Source: Flavobacteriaceae bacterium (GTDB lineage Bacteria > Bacteroidota > Bacteroidia > Flavobacteriales > Flavobacteriaceae). Taken from it: a stretch of 31,402 bases of DNA. The DNA is taken from NCBI GenBank assembly GCA_030625995.1, contig DAOUPU010000006.1:1-31402 (forward strand), given 5' to 3'. How positions within the stretch are numbered: the first letter of the stretch is position 1; each line of letters opens with the position of its first letter. Positions 26,744-31,402 of the stretch are shown here, one piece after another. Below the pieces are notes generated by a model. The model was not told the origin of the DNA. It ran no database searches and was given only the letters and a program-made list of their open reading frames with translations. The position numbers and the translations under genes are program-made.

Positions 26744-26898
26744 AGAATCATTTTAATTGATGTACAAAGAAACAAAACTTTGGATGATATAATTGAGAAC
26801 CTGCAAAACAAAATATCAAAGATTCAGTGTATATTATCAACTATTCATCAGTAAAATGAATAAACTCTGAAAATTTGCTAACTATTTCATGAAAAAAC
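26744..26898. other. Intergenic region upstream of gldA and the aromatic operon
   Basis: Very A+T-rich. It must contain the gldA promoter on the minus strand, but no clean TAnnTTTG box was found there. An ATGAATAAA at 26856-26864 is the inverse of TTTATTCAT at 26913-26921. No ORF with a convincing product. The rest of this 348-base gap is the promoter and attenuator annotated next. Confidence 0.4.
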
Positions 26899-26928
26899 TT
26901 GTGAATGAAAATTTTATTCATAGATTTG
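26899..26928 (+). promoter_or_regulatory. Bacteroidota-type promoter of the aromatic amino acid operon
   Basis: TTG at 26899-26901, exactly 19 bases, then TAGATTTG at 26921-26928, matching TTG/TAnnTTTG at optimal spacing. Transcription would start near 26933-26936, about a dozen bases before the leader ORF. A near-perfect palindrome fills the spacer. Confidence 0.78.
26903..26919. repeat. Imperfect palindrome in the promoter spacer (possible operator)
   Basis: GAATGAAAATTTTATTC reads almost the same on both strands (one mismatched pair around a central base) and lies between the -33 and -7 elements. In an A+T-rich region such palindromes arise by chance, so operator function is only a possibility. 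Confidence 0.25.
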
Positions 26929-26946
26929 CCGACATATTCAAAATCA

Positions 26947-27027
26947 ATGAGAAATTCATTATACATATTTAACTATTTCTTCTTTTACTTTTTTTATATA
27001 AATAAAAGAGAGACTGTATATGTGTAA
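26947..27027 (+). CDS. Phe/Tyr-rich attenuation leader peptide
   Basis: A 26-codon ORF with an ATG start and TAA stop, between the promoter and the terminator that precedes pheA. Residues 6-17 read YIFNYFFFYFFY: six Phe and four Tyr in twelve positions, with a fifth Tyr at residue 25. Both Phe codons (TTT, TTC) and both Tyr codons (TAT, TAC) are used. The operon downstream makes precisely these two amino acids. In known systems (pheL, hisL, trpL) such peptides make the ribosome pause when the matching charged tRNA is scarce. No Shine-Dalgarno sequence is visible, which is common in this phylum. The peptide itself is not expected to have another function. Confidence 0.85.
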   Translation: MRNSLYIFNYFFFYFFYINKRETVYV

Positions 27028-27056
27028 TTATAATAAAATATAACATTGAAAGTCTC
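26981..27056 (+). promoter_or_regulatory. Mutually exclusive leader RNA pairings (protector and antiterminator)
   Basis: TCTTTTA inside the Phe/Tyr codons (26981-26987) can pair with TAAAAGA (27003-27009). GAGACT at 27010-27015 can pair with AGTCTC at 27051-27056, which is the core of the terminator's 5' arm. The same GAGACT occurs in the terminator's 3' arm (27065-27070). A ribosome stalled on the aromatic codons would cover the first arm and leave the second free to block the terminator. The stems are short (7 and 6 pairs), so this model needs folding support. Confidence 0.5.
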
Positions 27057-27078
27057 GGTAAAACGAGACTTTTTTTTT
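27049..27078 (+). terminator. Attenuator (intrinsic terminator) before pheA
   Basis: A nine-pair stem (AAAGTCTCG and CGAGACTTT) with loop GTAAAA, followed by a run of T ending at 27078. It is on the plus strand, downstream of the operon promoter and leader ORF and only 13 bases before the pheA start. It can only act on transcripts heading into the operon, since gldA upstream is on the other strand. Confidence 0.9.
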
Positions 27079-27091
27079 ACTCTAAAACGAA

Positions 27092-27934
27092 ATGAAAGTT
27101 GCAATACAGGGAATTAAAGGATCTTTTCACGATATCGTGGCGAGGCAATTTTTTGGAAATGAAATCCAATTGGTTGAATGCATGTCATTCACTGAAATTC
27201 CAGTTTTACTCAATAATGATAAGGCGGATAGTGCTGTAATGGCTATAGAAAATTCTATCGCGGGTGCCATTTTACCAAATTATTCATTGTTAGATGAGTA
27301 TAATTTAACCATTGAAGGTGAGGTATATCTTAATATTCATCACCATTTGATGTCTTTGAGAGGTCAAAAGTTTGAAGACATCAAAGAAGTTTGGTCTCAT
27401 CCAATGGCAATATTGCAATGTCGCAAATTCTTTAGAAATTATCCAAATATTAAATTGATTGAAGAGAGAGATACTGCAGAGGTTGCAAAAAGAATTCAAG
27501 AGAACAAGATTACCGGAGTCGCGGCAATTGCGAGCAAAGAAGCGGCAAAGATGTTTGATTTAAATGTGTTAGCTGACGATATACAAACTATTAAGCACAA
27601 TTCAACACGATTTTTTATTCTTAAAAAGAAATCAGATCGCAATACTATTTTAGGCAAAAAAGCAGTAGAAAAAAACAAATCTTCTATCAAGTTTATTACC
27701 AGACATGAAACAGGGAGTTTAGCAGAAGTATTGGATATTTTTGCAAAACACGAGATAGGTCTCACGAAGATCCAATCTTTACCAAAAATTGATGAACCCT
27801 GGAAATATGCATTTTTTATTGATCTAATATATGAAGATAATAAGCTATACGAAAATGCGCTGCATTTAATAAACAAAAAAGTAACACACCTAAAAATTTT
27901 AGGAGAGTACAAACAAAATAAGATAGAGAGATGA
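27092..27934 (+). CDS. pheA: Prephenate dehydratase
   Basis: Converts prephenate to phenylpyruvate, the committed step to phenylalanine. The 280-residue single-function enzyme has the catalytic domain (about 1-180), with IQGIKGSFHDIVA at the start, MAIENSIAGAI and the catalytic STRF (171-174). A C-terminal ACT domain (about 198-275) follows, the usual phenylalanine-sensing part. In the ACT domain the classic ESRP motif reads QSLP (228-231), and the GALV-type motif reads TGSL. There is no chorismate mutase domain: that activity is carried by the last gene of the operon. The gene overlaps the next by four bases (ATGA). Expression is probably set by the upstream attenuator. Confidence 0.94.
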   Translation: MKVAIQGIKGSFHDIVARQFFGNEIQLVECMSFTEIPVLLNNDKADSAVMAIENSIAGAILPNYSLLDEYNLTIEGEVYLNIHHHLMSLRGQKFEDIKEVWSHPMAILQCRKFFRNYPNIKLIEERDTAEVAKRIQENKITGVAAIASKEAAKMFDLNVLADDIQTIKHNSTRFFILKKKSDRNTILGKKAVEKNKSSIKFITRHETGSLAEVLDIFAKHEIGLTKIQSLPKIDEPWKYAFFIDLIYEDNKLYENALHLINKKVTHLKILGEYKQNKIER

Positions 27935-29070
27935 TAGAAATTGCTAACAGACTGAAAGATGTGAAGGAATATTATTTCTCTATAAAATTAAGAGAAGTTA
28001 GATCTCTCATTGATCAGGGAAAACCTATAATCAATTTAGGAATTGGCAGTCCTGATTTAGATCCACCACAAGAGGTTGTGGAGGCACTGAAAAATGCTAA
28101 TGTTCATGGATATCAGAATTATCAAGGGATTCCTGAATTACGTCAATCAATTGCTCGTTTTTACAATAGAAATTATAATGTCGCCCTAAATCCGGTAAAT
28201 GAAATATTACCATTGATGGGCTCAAAGGAAGGAATTTTACATATTTCTATGGCCTATCTAAATGAAGGTGATGAAGTGCTAATTCCGAATCCCGGTTATC
28301 CAACTTATGCTTCTGTTACCAAATTAGTCCAAGCCAGCCCTGTTTTTTATGATCTTGATTCTGAAAATAACTGGCAGCCTGATTTCAGGGCATTGGAGAA
28401 CTCAGATTTGTTAAAAGTAAAATTGATGTGGGTAAACTATCCGCACATGCCAACGGGTGCGGCACCATCTGATGACTTATTTAAAAAATTAATCGCATTT
28501 GGGAAAAAACATAATATATTAATAGTAAATGACAACCCATATAGCTTTATCTTAAACAATAATCCTAAAAGTATATTGGCTTATGAAGGAGCTAAAGACG
28601 TTGCAATTGAATTAAATTCATTAAGCAAAACTTTTAATATGTCTGGTTGGAGAGTTGGAATGGTTTTAGGAAATGCTGAATATATAAACAACATCTTAAA
28701 AGTAAAAAGCAATATGGATTCCGGCATGTATTATGGTATACAACAAGGAGCTGTAGCAGCTTTGAACTTACCAGATGATTGGGTCGAATCTAATAATGAA
28801 ATCTATCGTAAAAGACGAAAAGTTGTTTGGGAGATATGTGATAAGCTAAACTGTACTTATGATGTAAAAAGTACCGGTTTATTTGTTTGGGCAAGAATTC
28901 CTGATGGGTTAACTGCGAATAAAATAACGGATGAATTGTTGTATGAACACAATGTGTTTGTTACACCCGGAACAATTTTTGGAAATAAAGGAGAAGGATA
29001 TATTCGTTTTTCATTATGTATAGATGAAATTAAAATACAAGAGGTTTTAACAAGAATTTCAAAAAACTGA
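27931..29070 (+). CDS. Class I/II PLP-dependent aminotransferase, probably aromatic
   Basis: A 379-residue fold-type I aminotransferase. Markers are LGIGSPDLDPP near the N-terminus, YPTYASVTK, the NYPHMPTG motif (NYPNNPTG in most relatives), NDNPYSF with the PLP-ring Asp, and SLSKTFNMSGWRVG, in which Lys233 should form the Schiff base. A C-terminal IRFSLC carries the substrate-carboxylate Arg. Lying between prephenate dehydratase and prephenate dehydrogenase, with a four-base overlap to the former, it most likely transaminates phenylpyruvate and 4-hydroxyphenylpyruvate to phenylalanine and tyrosine. Aspartate or LL-diaminopimelate-type specificity is possible from the sequence alone. Confidence 0.88.
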   Translation: MIEIANRLKDVKEYYFSIKLREVRSLIDQGKPIINLGIGSPDLDPPQEVVEALKNANVHGYQNYQGIPELRQSIARFYNRNYNVALNPVNEILPLMGSKEGILHISMAYLNEGDEVLIPNPGYPTYASVTKLVQASPVFYDLDSENNWQPDFRALENSDLLKVKLMWVNYPHMPTGAAPSDDLFKKLIAFGKKHNILIVNDNPYSFILNNNPKSILAYEGAKDVAIELNSLSKTFNMSGWRVGMVLGNAEYINNILKVKSNMDSGMYYGIQQGAVAALNLPDDWVESNNEIYRKRRKVVWEICDKLNCTYDVKSTGLFVWARIPDGLTANKITDELLYEHNVFVTPGTIFGNKGEGYIRFSLCIDEIKIQEVLTRISKN

Positions 29071-29075
29071 TCGTC

Positions 29076-29933
29076 ATGAAAAAAATTGCGGTAATCGGAC
29101 TGGGACTTATAGGTGGATCTTTAGCCTTAGAATTGAAAAAAAGTACATGGGCCACTATTTATGGTATTGATAAGAATCCTGAACATCTGCAGAAAGCTCT
29201 CGACATGGGTATTATTTTTAAAAAAGCTACTTTAGATATAGTCAAAGAGGTTGATACAGTGATTATTGCAGTGCCAGTAAATTATATACCAGATCTGACT
29301 ATACAAGTTTTGGATTTGATTGATGAAGAAACTTTGGTTTTTGATGTAGGCTCCACAAAAGATGTTGTTTGTGAGGCTGTTAAGAATCATCCCAAAAGAA
29401 AAAATTTTGTTGCTGTACACCCAATAGCGGGAACAGAATTCTCCGGCCCGGATGCAGCTATTTACAACTTATTTACAAATAAAGTAAATATTATATGTGA
29501 ACAAAATTTGAGCAGTAAAAACATGATTGCTCGTGTGGTTGATTTATTTGAAAATATAAAGATGCGTAATGTTTTCATGGATTCGGCCTCGCTGCACGAT
29601 AAGCATATAGCATATGTTTCTCATCTTTCTCATATAAGTTCCTTCATGCTAGGAAAAACAGTTTTAGAAATTGAAAAAGATGAAGAAAGCATTTTTGATA
29701 TGGCGGGAAGCGGATTTGCCTCAACAGTCAGATTAGCAAAGAGTAATCCTGAAACATGGACACCAATTTTTTTACAAAATAAGGAGGGCATCCTTAAATC
29801 ATTAAACGAGTACATTAAAAATTTAAATCAATTTAAAGAAATACTAATAGAAGAATCAGCTGAAGATCTTTATGAAATAATGCAAAATACAAATAAAATT
29901 AAAAGTGTTTTGGCTGGTATTAAAAATCAATAA
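29076..29933 (+). CDS. tyrA: Prephenate dehydrogenase
   Basis: An NAD(P)-dependent oxidative decarboxylase turning prephenate into 4-hydroxyphenylpyruvate for tyrosine. The Rossmann motif GLGLIGGS is at residues 8-15. The FDVGSTKD segment and the HPIAGTEFSGPDAA stretch (with the catalytic His) follow, then the all-helical C-terminal dimerisation domain with HIAYVSHLSHISSF. At 285 residues it lacks an ACT domain, so tyrosine feedback is not expected to act here. It sits five bases after the aminotransferase and two before the DAHP synthase gene, in one operon. Confidence 0.93.
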   Translation: MKKIAVIGLGLIGGSLALELKKSTWATIYGIDKNPEHLQKALDMGIIFKKATLDIVKEVDTVIIAVPVNYIPDLTIQVLDLIDEETLVFDVGSTKDVVCEAVKNHPKRKNFVAVHPIAGTEFSGPDAAIYNLFTNKVNIICEQNLSSKNMIARVVDLFENIKMRNVFMDSASLHDKHIAYVSHLSHISSFMLGKTVLEIEKDEESIFDMAGSGFASTVRLAKSNPETWTPIFLQNKEGILKSLNEYIKNLNQFKEILIEESAEDLYEIMQNTNKIKSVLAGIKNQ

Positions 29934-29935
29934 AA

Positions 29936-31015
29936 ATGGAATCAACAAATTTTTCAACCTGGTTAGATAATATGAAATTGTCTCATCCGCTGGTTATAGC
30001 GGGACCTTGTAGCGCAGAAACGGAAGAACAGGTCATGGAGGTGGCTCATGAATTAAAAAATACAGATGCTACAATTTTTCGAGCTGGTATTTGGAAACCA
30101 AGAACTCGTCCGGGCACTTTTGAAGGTAAAGGAGCTAAAGCACTGCCCTGGCTACAAAGAGTCAAGAAGGAAACAGGTCTACTCACGGCAGTAGAAATAG
30201 CGAACGCACAACATGCAAAAATAGCTTTAGAATTTGATGTTGATATCTTATGGCTTGGAGCACGTACTACCGTTAATCCTTTTGCTGTACAGGAAATTGC
30301 TGAGGCCATACAGGGAACCGACAAAATAGTTCTCGTAAAAAATCCTATTAATCCTGACTTGGAATTGTGGATAGGTGCGATTGAACGATTGTATAAAATG
30401 AATGTAAAAAATCTAGGAGCCATTCACCGTGGGTTTTCTTCGTTCAGAAAATCCAAATACAGAAATATTCCTAGCTGGCAAATACCTATTGACCTAAAAA
30501 ACAGGTTCCCTACATTACCTATTATTAACGACCCTTCTCATATTTGCGGGAACAGGAAAGGAATATTTGATGTATCTCAAACTGCTCTTGACCTAAAATT
30601 CAATGGTTTGATGATTGAGACCCACTGCAATCCTGATGAGGCCTGGAGCGATGCTAAACAACAAATAAAGCCTGACAGACTAGTCGAAATTATGGAGGTA
30701 TTGAAGGTTAGAAAGGATAGATTTGTACAAGAAGAATCCATTTCTAAGCTAAATGCTTTTCGTAAAGAAATCAATGCCAAAGATGATCAACTTCTTGAAA
30801 CCTTGTCTGAAAGAATGCAAATTGTTGAAAATATCGGTAAAGCGAAAAAAGAAAATAATGTTGCCGTTTTGCAAAATACGCGTTGGCAGGAAATTTTGGC
30901 TAAAATGGTTGATAAAGGAGAAGAACAGGGCTTATCAAAAATTTTCATAGAAAAAATATTTAAGGCTATTCACCAAGAATCCATTGCCCATCAGGAAAAA
31001 ATTATTAATGGCTAA
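29936..31015 (+). CDS. Bifunctional DAHP synthase / chorismate mutase
   Basis: A 359-residue fusion joining the first reaction of the shikimate pathway to the branch-point step. The N-terminal type I-beta DAHP synthase (about 1-255) has IAGPCSAETEEQV, the GIWKPRTRPGTFEGKG substrate loop, IHRGFSSF, INDPSHICGNRKGI and the metal-binding MIETHCNPDEAWSDA. The C-terminal AroQ-type chorismate mutase helices (about 265-355) include RKEINAKDDQLLETLSERM and IGKAKKENN with the conserved Arg and Lys positions. In related enzymes the mutase domain also mediates prephenate feedback on the synthase. It closes the aromatic operon and supplies the mutase activity missing from pheA. No clear terminator follows. 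Confidence 0.94.
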   Translation: MESTNFSTWLDNMKLSHPLVIAGPCSAETEEQVMEVAHELKNTDATIFRAGIWKPRTRPGTFEGKGAKALPWLQRVKKETGLLTAVEIANAQHAKIALEFDVDILWLGARTTVNPFAVQEIAEAIQGTDKIVLVKNPINPDLELWIGAIERLYKMNVKNLGAIHRGFSSFRKSKYRNIPSWQIPIDLKNRFPTLPIINDPSHICGNRKGIFDVSQTALDLKFNGLMIETHCNPDEAWSDAKQQIKPDRLVEIMEVLKVRKDRFVQEESISKLNAFRKEINAKDDQLLETLSERMQIVENIGKAKKENNVAVLQNTRWQEILAKMVDKGEEQGLSKIFIEKIFKAIHQESIAHQEKIING

Positions 31016-31035
31016 AGAAAATAGTTATGTATTAC

Positions 31036-31043
31036 TACCTTTG
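31036..31043 (+). promoter_or_regulatory. Putative -7 box before the terminal glycosyltransferase-like gene
   Basis: TACCTTTG matches TAnnTTTG, 37 bases before the ATG at 31081. No -33 TTG. A hairpin (GAACTTTT and AAAAGTTC, 31048-31071) lies between it and the gene. Confidence 0.3.
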
Positions 31044-31080
31044 TTTTGAACTTTTTTTAAATTAAAAGTTCTTATACTGA

Positions 31081-31398
31081 ATGATCGATAAATATATCTT
31101 TTGCATGAAATGGGGTACGTTGTACGGCTCTGAATACGTAAACAGACTTTATTCAATGGTAAATAGAAATTTATCGTATGAATTTAAAATGGTTTGTTTT
31201 ACCGATGATGAAGCTGGAATTATTGATGAAGTTCAATGCTTTCCAATTCCCGAAATGGATTTGCCTTCAAACCTTCCGGAACGAATGTGGAAAAAATTAA
31301 CAACCTTAAAATCTGATTTATATGATTTAAAAGGACGTCATCGAAACGAACAAGAATATTTAACACAAGCGATTTATGACAAAGGAAAACTTCAATAA
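31081..31398 (+). pseudogene. Glycosyltransferase-like gene with internal deletion and early stop
   Basis: The 105-residue frame starts with FCMKWGTLYGSEYVNRLYSM, then VCFTDDEAG, PIPEMDLPSNLPERMWKKL and LKSDLYDLKG, the N-terminal hallmarks of a family of putative glycosyltransferases of about 250 residues. Directly after LKG, where that family has a FLDxD-type strand and its catalytic core, the sequence jumps to RNEQEYLTQAIYDKGKLQ, which corresponds to a region some 70 residues further on. A stop follows where relatives continue with Tyr-Trp. The next codon here is TGG, so a single base change in a Tyr codon (TAT or TAC to TAA) explains the stop. Recognition of the family is from memory and the deletion size is approximate. 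The gene is probably inactive. Confidence 0.6.
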
Positions 31399-31402
31399 TG
31401 GG

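Noticed and set aside
26840..26946. Direct and inverted repeats of TGAAT/ATTCA upstream of the aromatic operon
   Set aside because: Apart from the spacer palindrome they are short and scattered, as expected in A+T-rich sequence.
27845..28000. Second attenuator or promoter inside the aromatic operon
   Set aside because: The genes overlap by four bases or are separated by five or fewer, and no hairpin with a T-run or promoter box was seen between them.
31048..31071. Hairpin GAACTTTT/AAAAGTTC after the aromatic operon as a terminator
   Set aside because: The stem is almost all A/T and no T-run follows, so it is not a convincing intrinsic terminator. It is noted only in the promoter entry.

Overview
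The window looks like chromosomal DNA of a marine-type member of the Flavobacteriaceae (Bacteroidota). The evidence is low G+C content, a gldA gliding-motility ATPase, an UpxY/NusG-like antiterminator beside surface-polysaccharide genes, a TamL-type lipidated Omp85 protein, lipoproteins and porins with Bacteroidota-style signal peptides, and promoters of the Bacteroidota type (TTG, about 19 bp, then TAnnTTTG). No tRNA, rRNA, insertion sequence or CRISPR array was seen.

Layout. 1-3726 is the edge of a surface-polysaccharide locus: a WbpP-like UDP-sugar 4-epimerase whose 3' end is fused out of frame to a piece of a diverged paralogue, the UpxY antiterminator that precedes it, and two glycosyltransferases (GT4 and GT2). 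3731-10657 holds ftsE (split by a one-base frameshift), a TlpA-like thioredoxin lipoprotein, and a two-gene cell-envelope module (a roughly 1000-residue periplasmic TPR protein and an outer-membrane barrel). 10787-20467 is core housekeeping: recJ, rpe, the rpsO-pnp-rpoD cluster on the minus strand, a lipoprotein of unknown function, accD and class II fba. 20525-26743 holds tamL (also split by a one-base frameshift), a SpoU-type RNA methyltransferase, kdsA, an OprO/P-like porin and gldA. 27092-31015 is a tight four-gene operon for phenylalanine and tyrosine synthesis: prephenate dehydratase, aminotransferase, prephenate dehydrogenase, and DAHP synthase fused to chorismate mutase. The window ends in a glycosyltransferase-like gene that appears to have lost its catalytic core.

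The most interesting element lies upstream of the aromatic operon. A strong Bacteroidota promoter (26899-26928) is followed about 18 bases later by a 26-codon ORF (26947-27027). In it, 10 of 12 consecutive residues (6-17) are Phe or Tyr. Then comes an intrinsic terminator (27049-27078) that ends 13 bases before the pheA start. A second copy of the terminator's 3' arm core (GAGACT) sits at the end of the leader ORF, where it could form a competing antiterminator. This is the full architecture of ribosome-mediated attenuation sensing both products of the operon.

Two important genes (ftsE and tamL) are each broken by what looks like one missing A in a short A-run, while the reading frame continues intact beyond. 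Sequencing or assembly indels are the simplest explanation. The damage at the two window ends is different in kind: a recombination junction with a paralogue, and an internal in-frame deletion plus a stop. That damage looks biological.
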